Assembly: GCA_028689145.1 (NCBI GenBank)
Contig: JAQTWT010000005.1
Span: 124,001-188,000 of the forward strand
Source: Gallionella sp.
Lineage (GTDB): Bacteria > Pseudomonadota > Gammaproteobacteria > Burkholderiales > Gallionellaceae
Direction: 5' to 3'
DNA length: 64,000 nt
Shown: positions 1 through 9,278 of the stretch, piece by piece
Numbering within the stretch: the stretch's first letter is position 1
Layout: each line of letters begins with the position of its first letter
Program-made: the position numbers and the translations under genes
The notes under the pieces: generated by a model
What the model saw: the letters and a program-made list of their open reading frames with translations, nothing else
The model's database searches: none
What the model was told of the DNA's origin: nothing

Positions 1-885
1 CTACCCGAGCTGACCGCCCTATTTATCGGCGGCACACTGACTGCCACCAGCATCGGCATCACGGTGCGCGTGCTCGACGATCTGGGCAAACGCCATTCCG
101 ACGAGGCACAGATCGTGATCGGCGCGGCGGTGCTGGATGATATTCTCGGCGTGCTGGTGCTCGCGTTCCTGTACCAGTTCGCGGTTGAGCAGCAAGTATC
201 GATCCGTGCATTAGGTGAGGTAGGTTTATATATCCTCATATTTATGCTGCTCGGGCCGCTGGTTGCCAAGTTGGCTTCGACGGTGATCGACCATTTCGAC
301 CAGCACGCCGCCACACCGGGGCTGTTGCTGACCATGGCGCTGTCGCTGATCCTGCTGTTCTCTTGGCTGGCGCACGCGGTGGGCGCACCGGAGATCATGG
401 GTGGCTTCGCCGCGGGGCTGGCATTCAGCCAGCACTTCGGTTTCAGACTATGGATGGGCAAGGCAGCCGCGCTTGAATTCAAGCCCAGCCCAAAACTTGC
501 ACACCGCCTCGAAGAGCAGATGCGCCCGCTGATCCACACTTTCTCACCGCTGTTTTTTGTGATGGTCGGAGTCTCGCTCAATCTCAAGGCTGTAGACTGG
601 AGTTCCGCATTCATTTGGGAGCTGGCGGCATTGCTGCTACTCGTCGCTTTTTTCGGCAAATTTGCGGCGGGTTTCTTTATCCGCGAATCGCGCCGCAACC
701 AAATAGCCATTGGCTTATCAATGATCCCGCGCGGCGAGGTGGGACTGATCTTTGCACAACTCGGTTTCAGTCAAGGCATTCTGAACGGTGAACTGTACGC
801 CGCACTGCTCATCGTCATCGCGCTGACCACCATGTCGCCAGCATTCCTGCTCAAATGGTTTTATGGCAAAAACAGCGGCACCTGA
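1..885 (+). CDS. Cation/proton antiporter (CPA family), 5'-truncated
   Basis: The reading frame is open from the first base, so the gene begins outside the window; about 294 C-terminal residues are visible. It should exchange Na+ or K+ for protons across the inner membrane. The visible part is a run of hydrophobic helices with the family signature ending in VLDDILGVLVLA, near the start, where the paired aspartates sit in the ion site of NapA/KefB-like CPA antiporters. A later helix carries IPRGEVGLIFAQLG, the conserved arginine-glutamate segment of the same family. No C-terminal TrkA-N domain follows, so it resembles plain NapA-type exchangers more than full KefB/KefC. It sits tail to tail with the osmolyte operon, which fits a salt-stress role. 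Ion specificity cannot be told. Confidence 0.85.
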   Translation, partial: LPELTALFIGGTLTATSIGITVRVLDDLGKRHSDEAQIVIGAAVLDDILGVLVLAFLYQFAVEQQVSIRALGEVGLYILIFMLLGPLVAKLASTVIDHFDQHAATPGLLLTMALSLILLFSWLAHAVGAPEIMGGFAAGLAFSQHFGFRLWMGKAAALEFKPSPKLAHRLEEQMRPLIHTFSPLFFVMVGVSLNLKAVDWSSAFIWELAALLLLVAFFGKFAAGFFIRESRRNQIAIGLSMIPRGEVGLIFAQLGFSQGILNGELYAALLIVIALTTMSPAFLLKWFYGKNSGT

Positions 886-894
886 ACCCAAACA

Positions 895-2103
895 TCACTT
901 GTTGTCTTCATCCACCGCCAGCTTGAGCACCTCGAAGATGTCCGGGATGGCCGCGCTCACGCGGTTCCAGTTCGGAATCAGCGGATTGCCCATCGGGTTC
1001 TCGACGAACGCCTGCGCGGCCATCGCGATGGCATTGGTAAAAGCCTCCACCGCCTTGGCCTCCTCGTGGCGATCGAACGCCAAACCGTTGATCGTCGCAT
1101 CCGCCTCGTACTTCATCAGCGTATCCTCGGCCTGCCTGAGGTAGGTCACGATCAGCGAGCGGAACAGCCCTTCCGAGAACACCACGCCCTCCGATGCCAG
1201 CGTGCGGAAGATGGACTTGCAGATGTCCACGGCCATCTTCATCAGCCCCTTCTCCGCGTTGTCCGCCGACAGCACCTGATGCTTGTGCTCGTAGGTCGTG
1301 GCGATATCCACCTGACATACCCGGCGCGGCGAGTAGTTGCGGTACACCTCGGCCAGAGAACCGACCTCCAGCCCCCAGTCGGACGGGATGCGGTTGATGC
1401 GCGCCATGTCGGCACTCATACTGAACTCTCCGGCCAGCGCATAGCGGAAGCTGTCTAGGAACTCGAGGAAGCCGTGCTGTCCGGTCAACTGCTGCAACGA
1501 GCGCACCAGCGGTGTCACCAGCAGGCGCGTCACGCGCCCGTTCATCTTGTTCGTCACCCGGCTGTAGTAGCCCTTGCAGAACACGTAATTCAGGTTCGGG
1601 TTGGCGATCGGATAACACAGCCGCGCCAGCAGCTCGCGGCTGTAAGTGACGATGTCGCAGTCATGCAGCGCGATCACATCCGATTGCCCGCGTGCCAGCA
1701 CGTAGCCGTAGGCCAGCCAGGCCGAGCGCCCCTTGCCCTGCGGGCCGGCATCCAGCCCGTTGCGCTTGAGCGTCTCGTACACCTCGCCGATACGTTTGCC
1801 CTTGTTGTGGATGATCTTCACCGGTGCCTGTATCGGTGCCATGAATTCGCGCACCCTCTTGAAGTCGTCCTCCGAAGCTTGGTCGAGCGCGAGCACGACC
1901 TCGTTCAGGTACTTCACTTTGGACAGTTCCTGCACGATGCCGGGCATCGCCGGCCCCTCGAATTCGGAATACAGCGCCGGCAACACCAGCGCGACCGGCT
2001 TGGTCTTCGAGAAGCCGAGCAGCTCGGATTCCATTCGTTCCAGCGACGGTTTGCCGAGTTGGTGCAGCGTGGTGATGATCCCGGTCTGGTAAAAGTCAGT
2101 CAT
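895..2103 (-). CDS. gpgS: Glucosyl-3-phosphoglycerate synthase-like glycosyltransferase (GT81)
   Basis: This 402-residue protein looks like GpgS, which transfers glucose from an NDP-glucose to 3-phosphoglycerate, the first step of two-step glucosylglycerate synthesis. It has a GT-A fold pattern: LVLPALYSEFEG near residue 40, GKGRSAWLAYGY near 123, and the metal-binding DCD in ALHDCDIVTY near residue 147. GLEVGSLAEVYRNY near 245 matches the acceptor-side region of the family. It is the last gene of the minus-strand osmolyte operon, and its product would be the substrate of the phosphatase domain encoded at 4267-6426. GDP-mannose-using MpgS is less likely because GalU, making UDP-glucose, lies in the same operon. 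Donor nucleotide is not determinable from sequence. Confidence 0.8.
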   Translation of the reverse strand: MTDFYQTGIITTLHQLGKPSLERMESELLGFSKTKPVALVLPALYSEFEGPAMPGIVQELSKVKYLNEVVLALDQASEDDFKRVREFMAPIQAPVKIIHNKGKRIGEVYETLKRNGLDAGPQGKGRSAWLAYGYVLARGQSDVIALHDCDIVTYSRELLARLCYPIANPNLNYVFCKGYYSRVTNKMNGRVTRLLVTPLVRSLQQLTGQHGFLEFLDSFRYALAGEFSMSADMARINRIPSDWGLEVGSLAEVYRNYSPRRVCQVDIATTYEHKHQVLSADNAEKGLMKMAVDICKSIFRTLASEGVVFSEGLFRSLIVTYLRQAEDTLMKYEADATINGLAFDRHEEAKAVEAFTNAIAMAAQAFVENPMGNPLIPNWNRVSAAIPDIFEVLKLAVDEDNK

Positions 2104-2237
2104 ATCGTCCTCCGATTAAATTGTCGTCGCGTAGCGACACTTGGTCACTCTCCCCCTCTGAGGGAGAGGTAGGAGAGAGGGATGGACACGGCAAGAAGCA
2201 TGTTCATAACTTGGAGTGTCGCTTCTCGCCATGTCCG
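2104..2237. repeat. Intergenic palindromic repeat between gpgS and the channel-like gene
   Basis: The gap holds an imperfect hairpin at about 2150-2172 with CTCTCCC and GGGAGAG arms, followed by another purine-rich GGAGAGAGG block. It belongs to the same dispersed family as the copies near 26411, 37810, 42552 and 43081. No gene is visible. It could weaken transcription into gpgS, but it has no proper T-tract. Confidence 0.5.
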
Positions 2238-2942
2238 TCACAGATGTTCAACGTCGTCCGGTGTCTTCTCCGGGCGGTCTTCGGCGAATTCCTTTTCGAT
2301 GATCCGCCGCGCCGCGCCGATGCCGCCGACACCGAACGCGATGGCGAGCGCGATTACGATGCCGCCGAACACGATCGAGAAGGCGGCCAGCACGATGCTG
2401 GTCGCGATCTGCAACTGCTCCATCACCATCGCCAGGATCATCACCAGCAACAGCACGCGCACTGCTTCGGCGAGAAGCTTGGCATAGTGGAAACCGCCGT
2501 TTGCCGCCGCGATCAGCACGGTGCGGCTGACGAAACCGGAAACCAGGTAGCCAATCAGCAGGATCATCGCCGCAGAAAAGACGCGCGGCAGATAGCTGAA
2601 GAACTGCCCGACCAGACTGTCAATGGCCGCGACCTTGAGCGCGCCGAGGCCGACCATCAGCGTGACAATCACCAGCAACCAGAACACGATCGCGCCGAGG
2701 ATGTGGGAAGGCTTCATCCACAGGTCACCCTTGCGCATCACGGTGGTGAAGCCCATTCGGTCTGACCAGCTGTCAAACTGGACAGCCCCGAGGAACTTCA
2801 CCAGCAACGTCCGCAACAGCCTGGCCAGCAGGAAGCCCAGCGCGAAGATCACCAGCATGGCCAGCAGGTTGGGCAGGAATTCCCGGAACTGGAGCAGCAT
2901 CTCCCGCAATGGGTCGAGTATCAGGTTCAAAAAGTCCATCAT
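2238..2942 (-). CDS. Small mechanosensitive-channel-like membrane protein (conserved TM-helix repeats)
   Basis: The 234-residue protein has about five hydrophobic helices, with two similar units carrying a glycine-rich GYLVSGFVSR / LGFLLARLLRTLL pattern typical of 'conserved TM helix' proteins related to the MscS pore. It lacks the beta-domain of full MscS, and the C-terminal tail (KEFAEDRPEK) is short and charged. The start at 2942 is chosen because AAGGAGG lies at ideal distance upstream; a second ATG follows directly at 2939, and the longer frame to 3011 would overlap the preceding gene. Its place inside a compatible-solute operon suggests a release valve for solutes on osmotic downshock, which is inference. 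Channel activity is not proven by the sequence. Confidence 0.7.
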   Translation of the reverse strand: MMDFLNLILDPLREMLLQFREFLPNLLAMLVIFALGFLLARLLRTLLVKFLGAVQFDSWSDRMGFTTVMRKGDLWMKPSHILGAIVFWLLVIVTLMVGLGALKVAAIDSLVGQFFSYLPRVFSAAMILLIGYLVSGFVSRTVLIAAANGGFHYAKLLAEAVRVLLLVMILAMVMEQLQIATSIVLAAFSIVFGGIVIALAIAFGVGGIGAARRIIEKEFAEDRPEKTPDDVEHL

Positions 2943-2959
2943 GGTCACCTCCTTGTAGG

Positions 2960-4219
2960 TTATTTCCAGCGGTTCAACAGGTAATCCTTGCCGTTCTCGA
3001 ACTCCAGGCACAACTTCTCGATCTCCGCCTCGGCCTCATGTTGCGTCATCGGCTCGACCTCCAGCACGAAGGAGGCCGTCTTGCCGATATACAGCGGCAG
3101 CAGCGATTTGATCAGATGCTCCCTCGGCAGCTTCTTCAGATGGAACGCGAGGGCGTAATCGTAAACAATGCGCGACCACAGCGTGACGGGAAAGCGGAAT
3201 TGCGCGTCCTCCAGCGCACCCAGGCGCTCCACTTCCGCCAGATCGCCGGCACCGAGGATGTCCTGCCACAGCTCGCGCAGGTTCAGCAGCCCCTCCCTGA
3301 ATATCTTCAGCATCCGCGCCGTGTTCACGTTCACATGTTCCAGTCCGACTGTGTATTCGAAACCGAAGCTCGGCACCGGCACGGTGTCGCGCACCGGCTT
3401 CCACACTTCGGCATAGTCCTCCATGAGCTGGAAGGTAGCGCTGACCACCTGATACAGCATGTTGCTCAGATCGGCACTGGGGTCCTTGGCATCGTGGATC
3501 TTCGCGCCGAGGAAGGACTGCGCCACCCTAAAGCCATTGGCGATGGCTGTGGTAGTCATCCAGATGTCGATGCCGAAGCGGGCGACATCCGTCTCCCACA
3601 CTTCCTTGGTGAGATAGAACTGCGCCAGCTTACCGGAGAAGCCGAAGTCGCCGCCGATCGGCTGGCGTACCCGCTTGCCGTACAACGCGCGGGTGAGCGG
3701 GTAAACGATGCTGTTGGTGATGGTGCCGTCGAACTTGTGGCGATGATATAGCGGGGCGATATAGTCGAAACCGCCGTCCAGCACCGGCTTGACCAGCAGC
3801 TCAATCCATTCCGGCGTGATGCTCCTGAGATCGGAATCAACCACCACGCAGGCCTTGGCATCCAGCGTTTGCGCGATTTCGAAAATGGAGCGGAAGGCGC
3901 TGCCCTTGCCGGGTACGCCGGAATAAGGAAAGGCAATCTTGGAAATGGGCTTGACACGGTGATGCAGCAAAATGGCGTTAAAATCTTCCACCGAGGTTAG
4001 CTGCACGACCTCAGTGGTGCCATCGGTAGAGCCGCCGTCGGAATTCACGATCACTGCGTGGCGCTCGGGAAAGTATTTGGCCAGTCCGGCCTGCACCGCG
4101 CGCACCACATGGCCGATGGTGCGCGCGTTGTTGAAGCTGGGGATGCCGACCACGATGTCTGCGCTCCCCACTTTTTCGATCTGGCCGTGTATTTCAGGCC
4201 TGAATGTAACGCTGCCCAT
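2960..4219 (-). CDS. ggs: Glucosylglycerate synthase-like glycosyltransferase (MGS/GGS family)
   Basis: The 419-residue protein resembles the single-step mannosylglycerate/glucosylglycerate synthases, which join an NDP-sugar directly to D-glycerate. Visible motifs are the GT-A start VVGIPSFNNARTIG, the metal-binding VVVDSDLRSITPEWIE, the acceptor loop RQPIGGDFGFSG and FGIDIWMTTTAI. The start is set at ATG 4219, with AGGAGG 11 nt upstream; an in-frame GTG at 4258 would add 13 residues. It follows the phosphatase/kinase fusion by about 47 bp. Together with gpgS the operon would encode both known routes to glucosylglycerate, as reported for Persephonella marina. Glucose rather than mannose specificity is inferred from galU next door. 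Confidence 0.7.
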   Translation of the reverse strand: MGSVTFRPEIHGQIEKVGSADIVVGIPSFNNARTIGHVVRAVQAGLAKYFPERHAVIVNSDGGSTDGTTEVVQLTSVEDFNAILLHHRVKPISKIAFPYSGVPGKGSAFRSIFEIAQTLDAKACVVVDSDLRSITPEWIELLVKPVLDGGFDYIAPLYHRHKFDGTITNSIVYPLTRALYGKRVRQPIGGDFGFSGKLAQFYLTKEVWETDVARFGIDIWMTTTAIANGFRVAQSFLGAKIHDAKDPSADLSNMLYQVVSATFQLMEDYAEVWKPVRDTVPVPSFGFEYTVGLEHVNVNTARMLKIFREGLLNLRELWQDILGAGDLAEVERLGALEDAQFRFPVTLWSRIVYDYALAFHLKKLPREHLIKSLLPLYIGKTASFVLEVEPMTQHEAEAEIEKLCLEFENGKDYLLNRWK

Positions 4220-4266
4220 ATTAAGGATTACCTCCTCAATCGTGTTCGACTCTATCACAATAGAAA

Positions 4267-6426
4267 CTACCTGACACCCGTTTTTTCCAGCAACAACACC
4301 TGCATGTCCATCACGTTGGTTCCGGTCGGCCCGGTAATGAAATGGCTTTGTCCGCCCGAACAGGCATCGTATCGCCGGAAGAAATTATAGGAGTCGTTGT
4401 TGCCGAGATACGACGCGGGATCGATACCCAAGGCGCGCGCGCGCTCGGCGGTTTGTCCGTCCACCAGCGCGCCGGCAGCATCGGTCGGCCCATCGTTGCC
4501 ATCGGTTCCGGCCGAAAGCAGCGACACGCCTTCCAGCCCCTCGATCTCCAGCGCAAAGACCAGCGCAAATTCCTGGTTGCGCCCTCCCAACCCCTGACCG
4601 CTCACGGTGACCGTGGTCTCGCCTCCGCACAGCAGGCAACGACGCTCGCCGTCCCGCATTTCGGCGAATGTTTCGCGCGCGGCCTGCGCCAAAAAAGCGG
4701 CGGCGGCGCGCGCCTCGCCCTGCAATTCCGCGCCGATGATCTTCGCGGGAAATCCGAGTTGCCGGGATTTTTCCGCTGCCGCATCCAGCGCCAGGCCGAT
4801 TGCGCCGACGACCACATTGCGCGTGCGGGCCAGACAACGGTCACCGTCCTTCACCGTCTCGGCGACCAGCCCGTCAGTACCCTGCTTCAGATAAGCGGCA
4901 ACGCGCGGCGGCATCTTTTCCGCCAGCCGGTATCTGGCAATCACCGCCAGCGCGTCGGCGAACGTCGATCTGTCCGGTGCGGTCGGCCCGGAAGCAATCA
5001 CGTCCAGCCGGTCGCCGATGACATCGGACAGCAGCAGCGTGACGATCTGCGCCGGGTAAGCCGCCTGCGCAAGCCTGCCGCCCTTGATTGCGGAAAGATG
5101 TTTGCGCACCGCGTTCAGTTCGTCGATGGATGCGCCCGCCTTCAACAGCAGCGCCGTTGCCTCCTGCTTGTCCCGCAGCGTCACGCCTTCGTCCGGCGCG
5201 ACCAGCAGCGCGGATGCGCCGCCCGAGAACAGGCAGAGCACCAGCGTCTTCTCGTCGGCGGCGCGCGCCATTTTCAGGATGCGTTGCGCGCCCGCTTGCC
5301 CCGCTTCATCCGGCACCGGATGCGCGGCTTCCATCTGTTCGATGATGCCCAACGGTGCCGTGTGCCCTTCCTTAACGACGATCAGCCCGGCTGAAATTCG
5401 CTTGCCGAGCAACGCTTCGAGCGCCTGTGCCATGCGCGCCGCAGCCTTGCCGGCACCGACCACGACGATGCGGTCAAATGCAGTCAGGTCATAACTCGCA
5501 TCCGCCACGCGCAAACAATTCCCCTTAGCCTCCGCAAACCTGAGCACTGCGCGGTACGGATCGACGGCGGCAAGGGCCGCGTTGAATATCTCGATCAATG
5601 CGTCGGCAGCACCCTGTTTGGCAGCCAGCAATTGCAGCACGGTTTCGTTCCAGCCGGCCGGGCCGGGGAGTTGCGTCTTCAGCAGACCGGCAACGGCGAT
5701 ACGCGAGTCATAACCGCCGTCATCATGCCGCACCAGCACCGGACAATCCACTGCGCGGAGCAATGGCAGGTCATTCAGACTATCGCCCAGCCCGATACTC
5801 ACAACAGCGCCAAATTGTTTCTCATAGAGCGATTTCAGCAGACTGACGGCGCGCCCCTTGTCGTGCCTGCCCATGATGTGAAATATCCGCCCCTGTGTCC
5901 AGCGCAGGCCGTCGGCCTCGATGGCCTGCAGGAAACGCTCATCGGGCGCGCCTTCAAACACGAACGGCTCGTCGAAATCGCGCTGTCCGGCCAGAACAGC
6001 CTCGTCGCTGGACAGGCCGGTCAAGGCGGCGATTTCCTCGGTAGTCATGTCCGCAAAACCGCGCACTTTTATCCCAAGTTGTTCGCGCAACCGGACGAAG
6101 CGTTTTCTGATCTCCGCATAGGGTGTACCGAGCATGATGACCCGGCAATCGCCGGGTACCATGGCAGATTCCATGGTATCTGCCGCAACGGAAAAATACC
6201 CATTTGGGATGAATATCCCGCCGCCATTCTCGGCGATGAACGGATGGCTGTTATCCAGGCGTCTGCGATAGACTTCCATCTCCGCGCGCGTCTTGCTGGA
6301 GCAAAGGACGAGCGGCACGCCCCACGCGCGAATCATCCCCAGCGAAGGTAGCGCCGCAACAAAGGAATAATTCGCCGAATCGAGCAGCGTTCCATCCAGG
6401 TCGCTAATGATGATCGTTTTCGGCAT
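4267..6426 (-). CDS. Fusion: HAD glucosyl/mannosyl-3-phosphoglycerate phosphatase + glycerate 2-kinase
   Basis: This 719-residue protein joins two enzymes. Residues 1 to about 265 are a HAD phosphatase of the MpgP/GpgP family, with catalytic ISDLDGTLLD at the N-terminus, the LVLCSSKTRAEM segment and the GLGDSLNDLPLL acidic motif. From about 275 to the end is a MOFRL/DUF4147-type glycerate kinase with VVVGAGKAAARMA, LFSGGASALL, HLSAIKGGRLA, LLCGGETTVT and SAGTDGNDGPTDAAGA. The first half would dephosphorylate the GpgS product to glucosylglycerate; the second would phosphorylate free glycerate to 2-phosphoglycerate. Start 6426 is chosen over 6444 because AGGAAAGG lies at good distance. The fusion ties glycerate supply or recycling to osmolyte synthesis; that coupling is inference. 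Confidence 0.85.
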   Translation of the reverse strand: MPKTIIISDLDGTLLDSANYSFVAALPSLGMIRAWGVPLVLCSSKTRAEMEVYRRRLDNSHPFIAENGGGIFIPNGYFSVAADTMESAMVPGDCRVIMLGTPYAEIRKRFVRLREQLGIKVRGFADMTTEEIAALTGLSSDEAVLAGQRDFDEPFVFEGAPDERFLQAIEADGLRWTQGRIFHIMGRHDKGRAVSLLKSLYEKQFGAVVSIGLGDSLNDLPLLRAVDCPVLVRHDDGGYDSRIAVAGLLKTQLPGPAGWNETVLQLLAAKQGAADALIEIFNAALAAVDPYRAVLRFAEAKGNCLRVADASYDLTAFDRIVVVGAGKAAARMAQALEALLGKRISAGLIVVKEGHTAPLGIIEQMEAAHPVPDEAGQAGAQRILKMARAADEKTLVLCLFSGGASALLVAPDEGVTLRDKQEATALLLKAGASIDELNAVRKHLSAIKGGRLAQAAYPAQIVTLLLSDVIGDRLDVIASGPTAPDRSTFADALAVIARYRLAEKMPPRVAAYLKQGTDGLVAETVKDGDRCLARTRNVVVGAIGLALDAAAEKSRQLGFPAKIIGAELQGEARAAAAFLAQAARETFAEMRDGERRCLLCGGETTVTVSGQGLGGRNQEFALVFALEIEGLEGVSLLSAGTDGNDGPTDAAGALVDGQTAERARALGIDPASYLGNNDSYNFFRRYDACSGGQSHFITGPTGTNVMDMQVLLLEKTGVR

Positions 6427-6480
6427 TCGTGCCTTTCCTGTCATCCGGAGCTGTCATTGGCCGCTTACCGGACAATTGTA

Positions 6481-7308
6481 TTATCGTGCGTCTTTCCGGC
6501 AACTGAAAAAGAAATTGGTGGCCGCAACGAAGCCTTCGACGCTGCCGCAATCGAAGCGCCGCCCCTGAAAACGGTACGCGATCACTTTGCCGTTTGCCGC
6601 CTGTATTTGCAGCGCATCGGTGAGCTGCACTTCGCCATTCTTGCCGGGCGGCGTATTCCTCAGTATTTCGAATATATCGGGCGTCAGGATGTAGCGTCCG
6701 ATGATGGCAAGGTTGGACGGTGCATCCTGCGGTGCCGGTTTCTCCACCATATGCTCAACCAGAATATTGCGATCATCCAGTTGCCGGCCTTTGACGACAC
6801 CGTATCTGCCTACATCCTCAATCGGAACCTCTTCCACCGCGACAATGCTGCATCGATACTTTTCATAAACCCGCACCATCTGCGCCATGACGCCATCCGG
6901 CTCGCCGACACACAGATCGTCGGCCAGGATCACCCCGAAGGGCCGATCGCCGATCAGTGTTTCGCCGGTGAGGATGGCATCGCCCAGTCCGCGCATGTGC
7001 GCCTGTCGAGTATAGGAGAAGGTGCATATCGCTATCAGTTCGCGGATGTCGTCCAACTGGCTTTCTTTGCTGGTGCCGCTGATCTGGTCTTCCAGTTCGT
7101 AGGTGACATCGAAGTGATCTTCGATGGCGCGCTTGGTGCGTCCGGTGACGAAGGCGATGTTTTTCATGCCTGCCGCGAATGCTTCCTCCACACCGTATTG
7201 GATGAGCGGCTTGGTGAGGATAGGCAGCATCTCCTTGGGCTGCGCCTTGGTTGCGGGAAGGAAACGGGTGCCGTAACCGGCCACAGGGAAAAGGCACTTC
7301 ATGATCAT
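6481..7308 (-). CDS. galU: UTP-glucose-1-phosphate uridylyltransferase
   Basis: The 275-residue GalU makes UDP-glucose from UTP and glucose-1-phosphate in the cytoplasm. It shows the nucleotidyltransferase signature GYGTRFLPATKAQPKEMLPI, VEEAFAAGMKNIAFVTGRTK, the metal-site VILADDLCVG and the FDCGSVEGFVAATNFF end. Length is a little short for the family (about 290) but nothing essential is missing. The start at 7308 follows AAGGAG by 6 nt; two codons later there is another ATG. UDP-glucose feeds sucrose-phosphate synthase upstream and probably GpgS downstream, so its position in the middle of the operon makes sense. Confidence 0.93.
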   Translation of the reverse strand: MIMKCLFPVAGYGTRFLPATKAQPKEMLPILTKPLIQYGVEEAFAAGMKNIAFVTGRTKRAIEDHFDVTYELEDQISGTSKESQLDDIRELIAICTFSYTRQAHMRGLGDAILTGETLIGDRPFGVILADDLCVGEPDGVMAQMVRVYEKYRCSIVAVEEVPIEDVGRYGVVKGRQLDDRNILVEHMVEKPAPQDAPSNLAIIGRYILTPDIFEILRNTPPGKNGEVQLTDALQIQAANGKVIAYRFQGRRFDCGSVEGFVAATNFFFSCRKDAR

Positions 7309-7325
7309 AATTATCTCCTTGTTTG

Positions 7326-9278
7326 TCAGTCGGCCAGCCAATAGCATGAAAGCGGCGGAATCATGAGCGCATCATTTTCCGCCGTGATGCGTTCACCGGA
7401 ACAGATGTCTTTCATGCTGCCTTGCTGAAATAAGCCATGCGGCAATAATGGGGCAATCAGGAGTGCCTGTGCCTCAACGTTGAAGTTGCAGATCACCAAT
7501 ACTTTGTTACGGCTGTTCTGCTGGTCGGTTCTGGAGAAAACCAGCAGATTGGGATTGTCCACGACGAATAATTGCCGGTTGTCAAAATCCGCGAAAGCGG
7601 TTATTTCCTTGCGTAGCGCAATCATTCTTTTCAGCGCACTAAAAATCCTGCATTCCACCGTGCCGTGCTGATGGCGCCTTTCTGCCTTGCTCCAGTCGAA
7701 GCGCGAACGGTGCAGCCAGCGATTGTCGTCACGTTGGTATGGGTCGGCAAGATATTCCAGATTATTGAGCATACCGATCGCATCGCCGTAGTAGAGCAGC
7801 GGTATGCCGCCAAACGACAGGATCACGCTATGCAGTAGCAGGATAGTCTTGATCGCCGTATCAATTGCGCCTTCATCATTGTTTTCTAAAGCGGATTCAA
7901 GCCCGACCAGTGAGGCAAGAGAGCCGGAAATACGCGCATCACCGGTCTCGGAGTTTTCGCCGAACGGCAGCCCTCTGGCGGGCGATCCCGAATACCTGCC
8001 AATAAAGTAATCAACAAGAAAACGCCTGTGTTGCGCCGGATCGTAGCCGGATAGCAGTGCATCGCTGTCGGCAAAGCCCAAACCGATATCGTCGTGGCAA
8101 CGCACATAGTTTAGCCAGGTCGCCCGCTCCAGCTTGTTCGGCAAATTTTTGATACCCAGATTGAGCAGCTTCGTGTTCTTGGTGGCGACTGCATCCCACA
8201 GTAGCGACATCAGCGCGGCGTTGTAGGCGATCTCGCACTCTTTTGCGTTGATCGCATCCTCGCCGAAATACTTGGTGATCTCGCTGGGCGAGACGATGGC
8301 TTCTGCGATGAACAGCACGCCGGGCGCAGTCACCTGACAGCAATCTTTCATCAGTTGCAGCAGCAAGTGCGCCTCGCGCTCGTTCTGGCACGTGCCGCCG
8401 ATCTTCTTCCACAGGAATGCCACCGCGTCCAGACGCAGGATATCCGCGCCCTTGTTCGCCCAGAACAGGATAATGTCGATCATCTCGATCAGCACTGCCG
8501 GGTTATGGTAATTCAGATCCCACTGGTAACTATTGAAGACAGTCATCACCCATTTGCCCATCGCCTCATCCCGGGTGAAGTTGCCCGGCGAGGTGGTCGG
8601 AAATATTTCCGGCATGGTTTCTTCGTAGGTGTCCGGCATCTCGCGGTCATCGAAGACGTAGTAATAATCCTGGTATTTTTTTTCGCCCCGACGCGCGCGC
8701 TGCGCCCATTCGTGCTCGTCAGACGTGTGGTTGACCACGACATCGAGCACCAGCAGCATGTCGCGCCGTTTCAGGGTGGCAGATAGCGCCTCGACATCCT
8801 CCGTGGTCCCGTAGCGCGTATCGACATTGCGGAAGTCGCGCACGGCGTAGCCGCCGTCGCTGTGGCCCGGCGGGCAGTCGAGGATGGGCATAATATGCAG
8901 CATGTTGACCCCGAGCTCCTGGAGGTAAGGCAATCTGGTGCGCAGCCCCTTCAGATCGCCGGCGAAGCGATCGCAATACAGCGCCATGCCGACCCACTTC
9001 TGGCTCATGAACCAGTTATAGTCGCGCTCGCGCTCCAGATCCGACCTGCGCAGGTGCGGCACCCTCTCGATGTAGCGGAATGCGAGCGTCTCAACCAAGC
9101 TGACCATCTGTTCCTTGAAATCGGTGCGGCCGCCGTACAGCAAGTGGAACAGGGAATGAATGGCGTAGAAATTCGCGCCGAGGCGTGTGTAAAAGTGCCG
9201 CAGCCGCATGTTGCCGATTTCCGGTTTCAATGCGATCAGGATTTCGTTCAGCAACGCATGCGAGGCTTGTTCGTACAT
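7326..9278 (-). CDS. ams: Amylosucrase (GH13)
   Basis: The 650-residue enzyme cleaves sucrose, transferring glucose to an alpha-glucan and freeing fructose. The GH13 catalytic set is visible: VVNHTSDEHEWAQ (region I), ILRLDAVAFLW with the nucleophile aspartate (region II), LFIAEAIV with the acid/base glutamate (region III), and YVRCHDDIGLGF with the transition-state aspartate (region IV). The N-terminal helical domain of amylosucrases (about residues 1-95) is present. The ATG at 9278 overlaps the spp stop codon (TGATG) and has AAGGA 6 nt upstream; the longer frame to 9314 would overlap spp by 37 nt. Sucrose phosphorylase or sucrose hydrolase are alternatives, but length and N-domain favour amylosucrase. 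Freed fructose would be used by the operon's fructokinase. Confidence 0.87.
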   Translation of the reverse strand: MYEQASHALLNEILIALKPEIGNMRLRHFYTRLGANFYAIHSLFHLLYGGRTDFKEQMVSLVETLAFRYIERVPHLRRSDLERERDYNWFMSQKWVGMALYCDRFAGDLKGLRTRLPYLQELGVNMLHIMPILDCPPGHSDGGYAVRDFRNVDTRYGTTEDVEALSATLKRRDMLLVLDVVVNHTSDEHEWAQRARRGEKKYQDYYYVFDDREMPDTYEETMPEIFPTTSPGNFTRDEAMGKWVMTVFNSYQWDLNYHNPAVLIEMIDIILFWANKGADILRLDAVAFLWKKIGGTCQNEREAHLLLQLMKDCCQVTAPGVLFIAEAIVSPSEITKYFGEDAINAKECEIAYNAALMSLLWDAVATKNTKLLNLGIKNLPNKLERATWLNYVRCHDDIGLGFADSDALLSGYDPAQHRRFLVDYFIGRYSGSPARGLPFGENSETGDARISGSLASLVGLESALENNDEGAIDTAIKTILLLHSVILSFGGIPLLYYGDAIGMLNNLEYLADPYQRDDNRWLHRSRFDWSKAERRHQHGTVECRIFSALKRMIALRKEITAFADFDNRQLFVVDNPNLLVFSRTDQQNSRNKVLVICNFNVEAQALLIAPLLPHGLFQQGSMKDICSGERITAENDALMIPPLSCYWLAD

